Of a stretch of 64,000 nucleotides of DNA, positions 16,812 to 25,937 are shown piece by piece. The DNA is from Ciceribacter sp. L1K22. Its GTDB lineage: Bacteria; Pseudomonadota; Alphaproteobacteria; Rhizobiales; Rhizobiaceae. Location of the stretch: contig NZ_JAGFPK010000001.1 of NCBI RefSeq assembly GCF_017599385.1, positions 2,335,930 to 2,399,929 on the forward strand, given 5' to 3'. The notes beneath the pieces are model-generated. The model saw only the letters and a list, made by a program, of their open reading frames with translations, did no database searches and had not been told where the DNA came from. Every line of letters begins with the position of its first letter. Position 1 is the stretch's first letter. The position numbers and the translations under genes are program-made.

Positions 16812-17058
16812 CTTCCTTCGCCCCGCGCACCGGACTAAAATATCTCACCTTCAAATCCCCGAATCCGCAGAACGCCAGGTTCTGCCGCCGCAGCACCTTC
16901 ACCCAGCCATTGCCGTAGACCCATTTCAGCACGAAGGTCGGCGTGTCCGAGGTGATCACCACCCGCGCCTTGCGCCTCGCCATCAGCGGCTTCGGCAGGG
17001 CCTTGCCCTCGATGTACGGGAAGGTGACCCCCGGCAGGAAGACGCAGTCGATCAGGCC
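16812..17058 (-). pseudogene. Remnant of an NAD(P)H:quinone oxidoreductase (flavodoxin-like fold)
   Basis: Read from 17058 downwards, the frame gives LIDCVFLPGVTFPYIEGKAL and, soon after, the FVLKWVYGNGW and LAFCGFGDLKVRYFSPVRGAKEG segments, which are typical of the C-terminal half of flavin-dependent NAD(P)H oxidoreductases. A TAA at 17059-17061 blocks the frame, the N-terminal half is missing, and homology stops near 16812 where A/T-rich nuclease-linked sequence begins. This is a broken gene displaced or cut by arrival of the Mrr-like gene. Confidence 0.75.
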
Positions 17059-17154
17059 TTACAGCCACGCCGGCGCAGCTGAGATGCTCCGCCCGTTCAT
17101 CTCCCTCTGGGCCGCCAGCGCCAACGCGAAAGTCTACCCCCCGGGGCGCCAGGA

Positions 17155-17634
17155 TCATCCGGCCAAGACGACGCTCTCGAACGCCGCCAGAAGTCCCGTC
17201 CAGCCGCCGTCCGAGCCAAGAACCTCGCGCACCTTGTCGGCCACCACGCCGTAGTTCTCGAGCTTGCGATGCTCGAACTCCACCCGCGTCTCAGATGCCG
17301 AAACCACGACGAAACGCACCTCGACCTCCGTCAGCAGCTGCGGATCGTAGGCCCATTCGGCACTGATCTGCCAGGCGAGCACAAGGCGGTCCGGCCGGCT
17401 GTAGTCGAGCACCTTGCCCCACTCGCATTCCTTGCCGTCATGGCCGATCTCGTACCAGCGTCCGCCGCTGAACGGCTCCACCACGACGGCCTTCTGTCCG
17501 GCCGGCGAGATCGTATGGCTTTTCAGCCACCAGTCGCCCATGCGAGCCGTGAAGACGTCGAACGCCTTCTCCTGCGATGCCTGGACCGTGAACACCTTCC
17601 GCACCGGCGCCGGGCTGATCATTCCGACCGTCAT
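17155..17634 (-). CDS. SRPBCC (AHSA1-like) domain protein
   Basis: A 159-residue START-like/AHSA1 protein. Typical stretches are QEKAFDVFTARMGDWW, the FSGGRWYEIGHDGKECEWGKV block and the C-terminal amphipathic helix ending AAFESVVL. The fold binds hydrophobic ligands; the ligand is unknown. The start overlaps the stop of the ArsR-type gene by 4 bases, a common rhizobial pairing in which the regulator controls its own SRPBCC partner. The ATG at 17634 has no competing start. Confidence 0.88.
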   Translation of the reverse strand: MTVGMISPAPVRKVFTVQASQEKAFDVFTARMGDWWLKSHTISPAGQKAVVVEPFSGGRWYEIGHDGKECEWGKVLDYSRPDRLVLAWQISAEWAYDPQLLTEVEVRFVVVSASETRVEFEHRKLENYGVVADKVREVLGSDGGWTGLLAAFESVVLAG

Positions 17635-17942
17635 GTCTCGTCCTCTCGTTCCACCGCCTGCTTGAAGGCGGCCAGTTGTTCATCCCAGAATTGATCGAGC
17701 CAGGCGCGCAACGGGCCGAGCCCCTGCGGGTCGATCGCATAGATGCGCCGACGTCCTTCCTCGTGGTGCGTCACCAGCCCGGCCTCGCGCAGCACTTTCA
17801 GATGCTGCGACACCGCCGGCTGCGACACCGGCAGCGCCCGCGCCAGATCCGCCACGGATGACGGCTTTGCCGCCAGCCTTTCGAACAGATGCCGCCGTGT
17901 ATCGTCCGCCAGCGCGGTTATCAGTGCCTTCGGATAAGTCAT
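17631..17942 (-). CDS. ArsR/SmtB-family transcriptional regulator
   Basis: A 103-residue winged-helix repressor. The DNA-binding helix lies in VADLARALPVSQPAVSQHLKVL (part shown), followed by the wing EEGRRRIYAIDPQGL. No metal-binding ELCVCDL-type cysteine motif is present, so it is not a classical arsenic or zinc sensor. It is translationally coupled to the downstream SRPBCC gene and probably represses this two-gene operon. A short inverted stretch around TAGCTTATGATAAGTTCAAG (17941-17960) upstream may be its operator. Confidence 0.9.
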   Translation of the reverse strand: MTYPKALITALADDTRRHLFERLAAKPSSVADLARALPVSQPAVSQHLKVLREAGLVTHHEEGRRRIYAIDPQGLGPLRAWLDQFWDEQLAAFKQAVEREDET

Positions 17943-18010
17943 AGCTTATGATAAGTTCAAGCTTATGGTGTTTGCAACCGCTATTTTCGCTTTATGAGAC
18001 GGTGTCTGCG

Positions 18011-19420
18011 TTAACGCCTTGCCAGACTGGCTGCCCATCGTCCGGCCGCTGACGCCAGGACATCCGCCGGAAAACCGGAAAAGCCGATGACGAGCCCCTG
18101 CCGCGTCTCGTCGCCGTGATACATTGTCGACAAGGCCCTGAGACCGAAGCCCACTTCAGCCGCCCGCGTCACGTGCTCGACATCGCTCCCCTCGGGCGGC
18201 ACCTCCGCCACCAAGTGCAAGCCTTGATCCGGCACGCCGACGGACACGCCCGCGCCAGAGATCACCTCGACCAGAGCATCTCGCGCCGCCCTCACCCGCC
18301 GCCTCGCCCGTTTCACATGCGAGGCGAAATGGCCGTCGCGCAGGAACTCGGCGAGCGCGCTTTCGAACAGCGTCGAGGGAAACCGGTCCGTCAGCTGCCG
18401 CACCTCCAGCACCCGCCCGACCAGCGCGCGCGGCACCACCAGATAGCCGATCCGGAATCCCGGCATCAGCGTCTTGGAAAACGTGCCGATGTAGATCACC
18501 CGGCCATCGCCATCGATTCCCTGAAGCGAAGTGAGCGGCGGGCCGGAGAACCGGAACTCGCTGTCGTAGTCGTCCTCGATCACGAAGGCCTCGTTGCGCC
18601 GCGCCCAGTCGATCAGCGCCATCCGCCGGGACATCGTCAGCGTCACGCCGAGCGGAAACTGGTGCGACGGCGTCACGTAGACCGCCCGCGCATCCGGCGA
18701 AAGCCGCTCGCCGGCCGCGACGTCCAGCCCCTCCCCGTCGACAGGCACCGCGGCAAGCCGCATGCCCGCCGCCGAAAATGCCGCCCTCGCCATCGGGTAA
18801 CACGGGTCCTCGATCCACACCGCATCGCCGGGCGATAACAGCGACCTGATCACAAGATCGAGCGCCTGCTGCGTCCCCGAGGTCACGATCACCTGGTCGG
18901 CCTCGCAACGAACGCCGCGCGCCGAGCGCAAATAGGCGGCGATCTCGATCCTCAGATCCTCCCCGCCCGCCGGCTGGCCGTAGTGATAATGCCGCGCCGA
19001 AGGCTGCGTCAGGTGCCGGTTGAGCAGCGTTCGAAAGGTCCGGATCGTCGTCTCGTCGGCCGTCGAACAGCCGAGCGCGCCGGGCAGCGGTCCTTGCGGT
19101 TCCGGGGGCCGCTTGCGCTCGCGGACCACAAGGCCGCCAACGGTCGGCACCACCCGCGCCACATAGGTCCCGGCCCCGACGCGTGCCTCCGCGAACCCGT
19201 CCGCCACCAGCATCTCGTAGGCCACTACTGCCGCGCCCCGCGCCAGCGAGAACCGCGCGGCGAGATCGCGCGTCGTCGGCAGCTTGGAGCCGGGCGGAAG
19301 CCGCCCCTCCTCGATCAGTCGGCGAATCTCGGCGTAAAGCGCCTGCGGTCGCGGCCCCTTCTCCGGAAGAACGGGCACGAAGATCGACCAGTCGGGATGA
19401 TTGGTTCGCGATTTAGCCAT
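18011..19420 (-). CDS. MocR/PdxR-type GntR regulator with aminotransferase domain
   Basis: A 469-residue fusion. Residues about 20-90 form a GntR winged helix (LIEEGRLPPGSKLPTTRDLA). Residues 130-469 are a fold-type I PLP-binding domain with VIVTSGTQQALDL, IEDDYDSEFRF and the PLP-lysine segment IGTFSKTLMPGFRIGY. Such regulators respond to PLP or amino-group ligands. The divergent gene 76 bases away encodes a pyridoxamine-phosphate oxidase-like protein, a usual target of PdxR/MocR regulators, which supports a vitamin B6-linked or related local role. Confidence 0.9.
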   Translation of the reverse strand: MAKSRTNHPDWSIFVPVLPEKGPRPQALYAEIRRLIEEGRLPPGSKLPTTRDLAARFSLARGAAVVAYEMLVADGFAEARVGAGTYVARVVPTVGGLVVRERKRPPEPQGPLPGALGCSTADETTIRTFRTLLNRHLTQPSARHYHYGQPAGGEDLRIEIAAYLRSARGVRCEADQVIVTSGTQQALDLVIRSLLSPGDAVWIEDPCYPMARAAFSAAGMRLAAVPVDGEGLDVAAGERLSPDARAVYVTPSHQFPLGVTLTMSRRMALIDWARRNEAFVIEDDYDSEFRFSGPPLTSLQGIDGDGRVIYIGTFSKTLMPGFRIGYLVVPRALVGRVLEVRQLTDRFPSTLFESALAEFLRDGHFASHVKRARRRVRAARDALVEVISGAGVSVGVPDQGLHLVAEVPPEGSDVEHVTRAAEVGFGLRALSTMYHGDETRQGLVIGFSGFPADVLASAAGRWAASLARR

Positions 19421-19496
19421 GAAAGTGGACCTGTTTCAGACCAATGGGTTTTGCTAGCTCTGACGGACATCAGCAAGCGAAGCAAGCGAGAAACCG

Positions 19497-20234
19497 ATGA
19501 ACGACCAGCCGAAGCCTGAAACCTTCCCCGTCACGCCCAGAAGCCGCGTGAAACGCCTGCACGAGCGCGGCAGCTACGACCGCGCCGCGATCTACCCGAT
19601 CCTTGACGCGGCCCTTCTCTGCCACGTTGCCTACGTCATCGACGGCCAGCCCTATTGCACGCCGACGATCCACTGGCGCGACGGCGACCGGCTCTACTGG
19701 CACGGCTCCTCGGCGAGCCGCATGCTGCGCCACCTGAAGAACGGCACACCCGTCTGCCTCACCGTCAGCCATCTCGATGGCCTGGTGCTCGCCCGCTCGG
19801 GCTTCCACCACTCCGCCAACTACCGCTCCGCCATGTGCTTCGGCACCGCCCGCATCCTCGACGATCCGGACGAGAAGGCAAACGCGCTCAAGGCCGTCGT
19901 CGAACGCTTCTATCCCGGCCGCACCGCCGAGATGCGTGCAGACCAGTTGCAGGAGGTGAAGGCCACGATGGTGATCGGTATGGAGATCGAGGAAGCGACG
20001 GCAAAGGTCCGCACCGGCCAGGTCGGCGACGACGAAGCCGATTTCGCCCTCCCCGTCTGGGCCGGCATCATCCCGGTCAGCACGGTTCTGGGCACGCCCG
20101 AAACCTCCCCGCAGGTTCCGGAAGGCGTGCCTTTTCCGGGCTATCTCGCCGGCCACCGCGAAGGCCGCCGCCTGGACGAGGTCTTGACCGAGGCGCAGGC
20201 GAAATACGAGGCGGGCCGACGTAACGTTAGTTAG
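19497..20234 (+). CDS. Pyridoxamine 5'-phosphate oxidase-family flavin protein
   Basis: A 245-residue split-barrel FMN-binding protein. YPILDAALLCHVAYVIDGQPYC (part shown) and YWHGSSASRMLRHLK are typical of the PNPOx-like/DUF447-type family rather than true PdxH. The enzyme activity is unknown; members reduce flavin or bind FMN/heme. It is divergent from the MocR-type regulator and probably regulated by it. The start at 19497 leaves a short hydrophilic N-terminus. Confidence 0.85.
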   Translation: MNDQPKPETFPVTPRSRVKRLHERGSYDRAAIYPILDAALLCHVAYVIDGQPYCTPTIHWRDGDRLYWHGSSASRMLRHLKNGTPVCLTVSHLDGLVLARSGFHHSANYRSAMCFGTARILDDPDEKANALKAVVERFYPGRTAEMRADQLQEVKATMVIGMEIEEATAKVRTGQVGDDEADFALPVWAGIIPVSTVLGTPETSPQVPEGVPFPGYLAGHREGRRLDEVLTEAQAKYEAGRRNVS

Positions 20235-20238
20235 ACAT

Positions 20239-20694
20239 TTAGCCCGTCGTCGCCGCCATCCACCGCCGCATCGCCTCCCGCTGCGCCTCGCTGAACGGAT
20301 GCGACTTCCGCTTCGTCTCGTCGAAATGCACGACGACGCTGGTGGCGGTCGCGCGGCAGGTGCCGTTCTGGAACAGCGCCTGCTCCATGGTGACGGAGGA
20401 ATTCCCGACCTTCGCCACCCGCGTGCCGATCTCCACCGTCCCCGGCCACAAAACCTCGGCCAGATAGTTGATATCGATCTTGGCGAGCACGAAGGAAAAG
20501 CCCTGCTCCAGCAGCGGTTTTTCGCCGCTGTAGACGAGTTCGACGCGGCCCGTCTCCATGAAGGTCGCGAAGACGGCATTGTTGACATGGCCCTGGCGAT
20601 CCGTGTCGCCGTAGCGCAGCTTGTCGTAGGAACGTCCTGGAAAATCCTCAAGGCGCGGTGTCGTGTCCACGGTCCCTCCGGGTCTGTCTGTCAT
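20239..20694 (-). CDS. Acyl-CoA thioesterase (4HBT hotdog fold)
   Basis: A 151-residue hotdog-fold thioesterase. The catalytic region is YGDTDRQGHVNNAVFATFMETGRV, an Asp/His-containing motif of 4-hydroxybenzoyl-CoA thioesterase-like proteins, followed by a DINYLAEVLWPGTVEIGTRV strand (both shown in part by position 30-75). The long frame continuing upstream is only an out-of-frame shadow of the LysR gene; the real start is the ATG at 20694. It is on the same strand as the LysR gene and starts 23 bases after that gene's stop. Confidence 0.88.
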   Translation of the reverse strand: MTDRPGGTVDTTPRLEDFPGRSYDKLRYGDTDRQGHVNNAVFATFMETGRVELVYSGEKPLLEQGFSFVLAKIDINYLAEVLWPGTVEIGTRVAKVGNSSVTMEQALFQNGTCRATATSVVVHFDETKRKSHPFSEAQREAMRRWMAATTG

Positions 20695-20717
20695 CGAATC
20701 TCTGTCGGGAAAACCGG

Positions 20718-21617
20718 TCAGGCCGCGGCGAGCGCCGACATCTCGGAAAAGGCGAAACGGATGCTGTCGGCGACAGCCTCCACCGGCTCGCTCTTCGTCT
20801 CGCTTCTGAGCAGCCTGACTTCGAACGCGCCGAGTTCCGGCAGACCCTGGCGCGAGCCGAGCGCCGTCATGTCGTCCGTCAGGTAGCTGCGCGGCAGCGG
20901 CGCGACCGCGAGGTCGGCGATCACGGCGGCGCGCTGCGCCATGGTGTGGGCCGAGAGGTAGGCGATCCGGTAGGCCCGCTTTTCCTTGTCGAGCCGCGTC
21001 AGGGCATCGGCCCGCCAGCAGCAGCCATCCTCCCAGATCGACACTGGCAGGGGCTCGCGCAGATGCGCCGTGCCGCACTTGGCGCCCGCCCAGACGAGTT
21101 GCTCCTTCATCACCACCTCGCCGTCGAGCGCGGTCACGCCCGGCGAGCAATTGACGAGGGTGAGGTCGAGCCGCTGCTCCTGCAGCCGCCGTCTCAGAGC
21201 GCCCGAGGTGTCGACGGTGAGATCCACCATGATCGAGGGAAAGACCTCCGCGAACCGGCGCAGAATGTTCGGCATGAACCGCTCGCCGATATCGTCGGGC
21301 GCGCCGAGTCGGACGACGCCCTGCATATCCGGCATCCGGAACCGGCTGACCGCCTCGTTGGAGAGCGCCAGCATGCGCCGCGCATAGGGAAGCAGCGTCT
21401 CGCCGCCCGCCGTCAGCCGCACCGACCGCGCGTCGCGCAGGAAGAGCGCCGTATTGAGCTGCTCCTCCAGTTTCTTGATCTGCATGGAGACGGCCGAGGG
21501 GGTGCGGAACACGAGGTCTGCTGCCGTCGAGAAGCTGCCGCTTTCGGCAATCGCGACGAAGGTTCTCAGAACGTCGTTGTCGAGCAGCGGAAGCGGCTGG
21601 CGGAACGAGAGGGTCAT
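20718..21617 (-). CDS. LysR-family transcriptional regulator
   Basis: A 299-residue LysR protein. The N-terminal helix-turn-helix has DVLRTFVAIAESGSFSTAAD and a SAVSMQIKKLEEQL recognition helix. The effector domain starts near RLGAPDD. GGTGA lies just before the ATG at 21617; an alternative ATG is at 21629. The thioesterase gene follows on the same strand. Divergent small genes of the DUF1127 kind begin at 21727, so this regulator may control them, its own operon, or both. Confidence 0.88.
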   Translation of the reverse strand: MTLSFRQPLPLLDNDVLRTFVAIAESGSFSTAADLVFRTPSAVSMQIKKLEEQLNTALFLRDARSVRLTAGGETLLPYARRMLALSNEAVSRFRMPDMQGVVRLGAPDDIGERFMPNILRRFAEVFPSIMVDLTVDTSGALRRRLQEQRLDLTLVNCSPGVTALDGEVVMKEQLVWAGAKCGTAHLREPLPVSIWEDGCCWRADALTRLDKEKRAYRIAYLSAHTMAQRAAVIADLAVAPLPRSYLTDDMTALGSRQGLPELGAFEVRLLRSETKSEPVEAVADSIRFAFSEMSALAAA

Positions 21618-21726
21618 GACCGTCACCATCAGTTTTATTGAACCATAAGACCATATCATTGCGTTTGATTGAATGTCAATCAGGGCGCATTCTTCTCTCC
21701 TGAACAACCGAGAGAGGAGAGCAACC

Positions 21727-21945
21727 ATGATCATGATCCCCGCATCCACGGGCCTGACAGCGTCGCTTGCCGCCGCCCTGTCCGGATTGCGACCCACGTC
21801 CTCGACCTTCGATCCCTGGTCGGCGACTGGTCGAAAAGCGACGTCTGACGAACTGTCACGCCTGCCGGCGCACCTGCTGGACGACGTTGCACCGCTTGGC
21901 ACGCAGCCACGCGGGCGAAATCACATCACGGAAAGTGATGAATAA
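21727..21945 (+). CDS. Small protein with a DUF1127-like end
   Basis: A 72-residue protein. The start at 21727 is supported by GAGAGGAGAG directly upstream. The C-terminal half has DELSRLPAHLLDDVAPLG, resembling the end of YjiS-like DUF1127 proteins (LxxLPDHxLxDIGL). The N-terminal Arg-rich part of DUF1127 is missing. It is divergent from the LysR gene and precedes a clearer DUF1127 gene; this type of pairing with LysR regulators is common in rhizobia. Confidence 0.6.
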   Translation: MIMIPASTGLTASLAAALSGLRPTSSTFDPWSATGRKATSDELSRLPAHLLDDVAPLGTQPRGRNHITESDE

Positions 21946-22033
21946 GATAAGAAACATTCGTTTGATTGATTGAATGCCAAAGCGCATATCGATCCCGTCC
22001 GATACGCCGGACCGTTACGAGAGGTGAAATGCC

Positions 22034-22267
22034 ATGACCTATGCTCCACTCCATTCCGATGCCCTGCGGGAACCGCACGGCCGCAAGGTCGCCGATTCTC
22101 TCGCTTTTATCGCGGATGCCATAAACGCCTTCCGCGTGTGGCGTCTCAACCGTCGCACCGAGCGGCTGATCGCCTCCCTGCCGGCGGATATCTGCAAGGA
22201 TATTGGCTGGCCGAGCGCCGCCGCCGATGATCGCCGGTCGCCACGCGGCCGTCTCGCCCGCATGTGA
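22034..22267 (+). CDS. DUF1127 (YjiS-like) small protein
   Basis: A 77-residue protein. The DUF1127 core lies about residues 30-60: FRVWRLNRRTERLIASLPADICKDIGW, shown here by position, with the hallmark Arg-rich helix then LPxDxxKDIGW. Alphaproteobacterial DUF1127 proteins are small, often RNA-binding or stress and phosphate-related. GAGAGGTGAAATGCC precedes the start. The 167 bases after it contain only a GC-rich inverted repeat (22283-22305) without a T-run. Confidence 0.8.
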   Translation: MTYAPLHSDALREPHGRKVADSLAFIADAINAFRVWRLNRRTERLIASLPADICKDIGWPSAAADDRRSPRGRLARM

Positions 22268-22434
22268 AAAACACGGACCGATGGCGCGCGCCGCACCCGC
22301 GCGCCGTCGTCATTAAAAAAATGTCGCGATTTTGCCGATCGCTGCCCTAATCCGGCGCGGATTTCCATGCTAATGTCGCTCTTGGACTACCGAGCCGACA
22401 CGTTCCAAGCAAGGAATGTCGTATCAACGCGGGT

Positions 22435-23466
22435 ATGGGCTTCGCCATGAACAAGACACCGTCCAAGAAACGCTCACTGGTTTTCTTCCTCGTCCCGCAT
22501 TTCACGCTGCTGCCCTTCGCCGGCGCCATCGAGACACTGCGCATCGCCAACCGCATGCTGGGCTACCAGGCCTATGAATGGCGGCTTGCCTCGGTCGACG
22601 GACAGAAGGTCTATTCCTCCTCCGGCATCGGCATCGAGGTCAACACAGCCCTTGCCGACGAGCGCCGTTTCCTCACCGGCGAGAACCGCCCGAGCATGGC
22701 GATCGTCTGTTCCGGCATCTACGTCGAGGAATTCCACAACAAGTCCGTGAACGCCTGGCTGCGCGAGGCCTATAACCGCAACGTCGCGATCGGCTCGCTC
22801 TGCACCGGCGCCCACGTCCTGGCGGAAGCCGGCTTGCTGAACGGCAAGCGCTGCGCCATCCATTGGGAAAACTTGCCCGGCTTCGCCGAGCATTTCCCGC
22901 AGGCAGAGGTCTATGCCGATCTCTACGAGGTCGACGGCAATCTCTACACCTGCGCCGGCGGCACCGCCTCGCTGGACATGATGCTGAACCTGATCGGCCA
23001 GGATTTCGGCGAGGGTCTCGTCAACCGGGTCTGCGAGCAGCACCTCACCGACCGCGTCCGCAACGCCCACGACCGCCAGCGACTGCCACTGCGCGCCCGC
23101 CTCGGCGTCCAGAACTCCAAGGTCCTGCAGATCATCGAGCTGATGGAGAGCAATCTCGCCGAGCCGCTGTCGCTGCTCGAGATCGCCGACGATGCCGGCC
23201 TGTCGCGTCGACAGATCGAGCGGCTCTTCCGGCAGGAAATGGGCCGCTCTCCCGCCCGCTATTACCTCGAAATCCGCCTCGACCGCGCCCGCCATCTGCT
23301 GGTGCAGTCGTCGATGCCGGTCGTCGAGGTCGCCGTCGCCTGCGGCTTCGTCTCCGCCTCGCACTTCTCCAAGTGTTATCGCGAGCTCTACAACCGCTCG
23401 CCGCAGCAGGAGCGCGCCGAGCGCAAGCTGATCAAGTCGACCAACCGGACCGGCGTGGTGGTCTGA
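22435..23466 (+). CDS. GlxA-family AraC regulator (GbdR/CdhR-like)
   Basis: A 343-residue regulator with an N-terminal DJ-1/PfpI-like domain (VFFLVPHFTLLPFAGAIETL at about 17-36; GSLCTGAHVLAEAGLL, the nucleophile-elbow-like segment, near 121) and a C-terminal AraC HTH pair (LLEIADDAGLSRRQIERLFR and VAVACGFVSASHFSKCYREL). GlxA-type AraC proteins include GbdR and CdhR, activators of glycine betaine and carnitine catabolism. Given the betaine methyl-transfer region 8 kb away, this is a candidate activator. The start could also be the ATG at 22447. Confidence 0.88.
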   Translation: MGFAMNKTPSKKRSLVFFLVPHFTLLPFAGAIETLRIANRMLGYQAYEWRLASVDGQKVYSSSGIGIEVNTALADERRFLTGENRPSMAIVCSGIYVEEFHNKSVNAWLREAYNRNVAIGSLCTGAHVLAEAGLLNGKRCAIHWENLPGFAEHFPQAEVYADLYEVDGNLYTCAGGTASLDMMLNLIGQDFGEGLVNRVCEQHLTDRVRNAHDRQRLPLRARLGVQNSKVLQIIELMESNLAEPLSLLEIADDAGLSRRQIERLFRQEMGRSPARYYLEIRLDRARHLLVQSSMPVVEVAVACGFVSASHFSKCYRELYNRSPQQERAERKLIKSTNRTGVVV

Positions 23467-23527
23467 ACCGCGTGGCGGGTGGCGGCACGTTCCGCGCCGC
23501 CACCGCAGGAACAGCCCATATCCGTGC

Positions 23528-25933
23528 CTATTCCGCCGCAGCCAGCGTCGGTGCTGCGCCAGACACAGGAACCCATGTCAGGTTACCGGCATAACGCCAT
23601 TCCATCTGTCCGTTCTCGCCGAGCGTGAAAAAGCTCAGCCAGCCATTGTCGAACAGCGCCCGAACCTGCGCATGCCGCGTCAGGATGTCTGAGATCGCCT
23701 CCTTCGGTGCCTCGACGGCAACCGTCAGCCGTAGCGGCTCATGGACAAAATTCTCGCCGTCATGCACTGACTGCCAGGGAAGCCCGGCGCGCATATTGCC
23801 ACCATTCCCCTCGACGACACCGATGCCACCGACGACATTGTGCAGGAGCTTGTTGCCGGCACCGAAGAGTGAAGGAGCAACCGACGAGCCGAAATACTGC
23901 AGGCTGATCCAGCTCGCAACGACAACGGGCGCCGTCAGGATCAGTTCGAGGATCTTGAAGCCCTTGTCCTTCTTCCAGACATAGTCGTGCAGGAAGGCCT
24001 GCCCTTCCAGCGACCGGCCGGCTGTCCGGGCACGCGGCGCCGCGATAAAGGCGCGGCAGCCGGCAAGCCCGAGCTCGGGCCGCACTTCCGACCAGTCCTT
24101 GCTGCGCGCGACGATACCCTCTGATGCCGCCCTCGGCAGACGCTGTGCCCGCTCCGCCCGCGTCAGGCTGCCCGCCTGGGCCAGCCACTGGCGGATGCGG
24201 ACGATGTCTTCCGGCAGGATGTCGTCCTCGAGGTCGTCCTCGAACAGCGTCACCCTATCGGTCGTCGTATCATGCAGGCCGCCGAGGAAGACGGTGTCGG
24301 CCGGAATGGCGATCCCGTTCAACGCCAGTTTCTCCCGCACGGCGCGATCGTTCAAGAGATCGGCCAGCAGACGCGCATTGACGTCACCGGCATACCCGCC
24401 GCAGGCGCCACAGTGAAGGGCGCTCGCATAGGGGTTGTTCACCACATTGGCGCCATGGCCGGCGATCAGCACGAAGCGGCCGAACCCGTCCGTCAGCGAC
24501 ATCGCTTTCAGTACCGTTTCAGCGACGACCGCCCGCGTATCGAGGTCCAGGCTTGGAGCAAAGCGCGGCTTGGCAACATCCGGCCCCTTGCCCTTGCCGA
24601 ATCCGAGCCCGTCCCGCAACAGCTTTCCGGCATAGACCGGACCCATTGCTTCGACAAAGGCGAAGGACGAAACGGCGGCAAGCTTGAACCGGCCCCAAGC
24701 GCGGGTCGCGCGAGCGCTGAACCGCGCCTGCCGGTCGGCATCATGGTCGTGATCGACAGCGCTGCAACTGAAGACGGAGGGCTTCAGGAGAACCGGCAGA
24801 CGATGCTCAGCAACGTCGGAGGCAAAACCCTTGTGGCTGGCACCGAGACCGAAGAAGCCGGCGAAGCCTAGCGTGCGAACACCCGGATCAACGCTTTCGA
24901 GCGCGCGCCGGAAAACCTCCGAGCGCACATCGATGCAGAAAGCCGCCTGCAAGAAAGGCCGCACTTCGGCGACCTTGATTGTCGAGGGTGCCGCAAGCTT
25001 TTCGGCAAGCCTGCGCTGCGCCGCCCGCTCGGCCGCCGTCTGGAGCAGCCCGTCGATGACGGCATCGAGGTCAGGGCTGGCCGGCTCGGCATGACTCCGC
25101 CGCACCCGCTGCCACTCGCTTTCGATAACAGTCTTGTGCCGAGCGTAAAGCGCCTCCTCGAAGACCAGCCGGATGGCGAGCAATTCAAGCGCCGTGGTGT
25201 CCGTCCGGCCTTCGACCTCGGCCTTGAACTGGATGTGGCGCGCATACTGCGCCCACCCGCCGACGGTGAGCAGCAACTGATGGAAATAGGTGCCAGGTTC
25301 GGCACCAAGACCGAGCGACCCGGCCGCCCGCTCGATCGCTCCTTCAGGCGTCTCCGGTGTTTCGTCGACATGGATGCTGAAGCCCTTCAACCCCATGATT
25401 TCGGGCGTCAGGTCATGGGTGGCATAGGCACGCCAGGCAGCATAGAGCCCGTTGCGCCGAGAGGCCGCCCAGAGCGCCTGTCCCTGATCGAAGAAACCGG
25501 CCGCAAAGATACCGATCCGCTCGGCGACAAGCCCCGGCCAGTCTTTGCAGGTGGCCTTAGCGGCAAGCTCGGCAATCGTGGGGAGTGCTTCGATCGGCTT
25601 TGGCTCGTTCGCGACCGCTGCCTTCAACGCGGGCAGGTCGATCAGGCTTGCCACCCTGCTCGCCTGAAGTGCGGCGACCAGATCCTCGTCCCTGATCTCG
25701 CCCTTGGCGATCAAGTCGGCATAGTGCTTGCGCGGCAGAGCCAGCCGGACGCCACCGATCCGGGCAAGCCGGGCAGCGGTCTGGACCAGTGTTTCGCTGA
25801 TCTGGCCGAGGAAGGGATTGACGGCAACGGTCGCCGTCAGCGGCCAGACCGGCGGGACCGCCCTCACGGCCTGATCTGCCGCCCGGGCAAGCGCTTCGCC
25901 ATGCAAGGTGTCGATCGTGTTCATCTCGGTCAT
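23528..25933 (-). CDS. dabA: DabA inorganic-carbon uptake subunit (DUF2309)
   Basis: An 801-residue soluble zinc protein with carbonic anhydrase-like active-site geometry. The putative zinc/catalytic residues are visible: C333 and D335 in FCIDVRSE, H493 in AGHGANV and C508 in LHCGACGG. With the membrane protein DabB it couples cation flow to conversion of CO2 to bicarbonate and accumulation of inorganic carbon. Length and motifs fit the DabA family. It lies 4 bases after the dabB stop, in one operon, and is convergent with the GlxA-type gene. Confidence 0.93.
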   Translation of the reverse strand: MTEMNTIDTLHGEALARAADQAVRAVPPVWPLTATVAVNPFLGQISETLVQTAARLARIGGVRLALPRKHYADLIAKGEIRDEDLVAALQASRVASLIDLPALKAAVANEPKPIEALPTIAELAAKATCKDWPGLVAERIGIFAAGFFDQGQALWAASRRNGLYAAWRAYATHDLTPEIMGLKGFSIHVDETPETPEGAIERAAGSLGLGAEPGTYFHQLLLTVGGWAQYARHIQFKAEVEGRTDTTALELLAIRLVFEEALYARHKTVIESEWQRVRRSHAEPASPDLDAVIDGLLQTAAERAAQRRLAEKLAAPSTIKVAEVRPFLQAAFCIDVRSEVFRRALESVDPGVRTLGFAGFFGLGASHKGFASDVAEHRLPVLLKPSVFSCSAVDHDHDADRQARFSARATRAWGRFKLAAVSSFAFVEAMGPVYAGKLLRDGLGFGKGKGPDVAKPRFAPSLDLDTRAVVAETVLKAMSLTDGFGRFVLIAGHGANVVNNPYASALHCGACGGYAGDVNARLLADLLNDRAVREKLALNGIAIPADTVFLGGLHDTTTDRVTLFEDDLEDDILPEDIVRIRQWLAQAGSLTRAERAQRLPRAASEGIVARSKDWSEVRPELGLAGCRAFIAAPRARTAGRSLEGQAFLHDYVWKKDKGFKILELILTAPVVVASWISLQYFGSSVAPSLFGAGNKLLHNVVGGIGVVEGNGGNMRAGLPWQSVHDGENFVHEPLRLTVAVEAPKEAISDILTRHAQVRALFDNGWLSFFTLGENGQMEWRYAGNLTWVPVSGAAPTLAAAE

Positions 25934-25937
25934 CGGT

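Noticed and set aside
16720..16983. N-terminal extension of the Mrr-like protein to 662 residues
   Set aside because: The added residues match a quinone reductase C-terminal half, and a strong ribosome site lies before the ATG at 16719.
20695..21654. Long minus-strand frame upstream of the thioesterase
   Set aside because: It is the out-of-frame shadow of the LysR gene; its composition (Arg/Gly/Ala with no motif) does not fit a protein domain.
22283..22305. GC-rich inverted repeat after the DUF1127 gene
   Set aside because: The stem is good but no T-run follows on either strand in the expected position, so it is not called a terminator.
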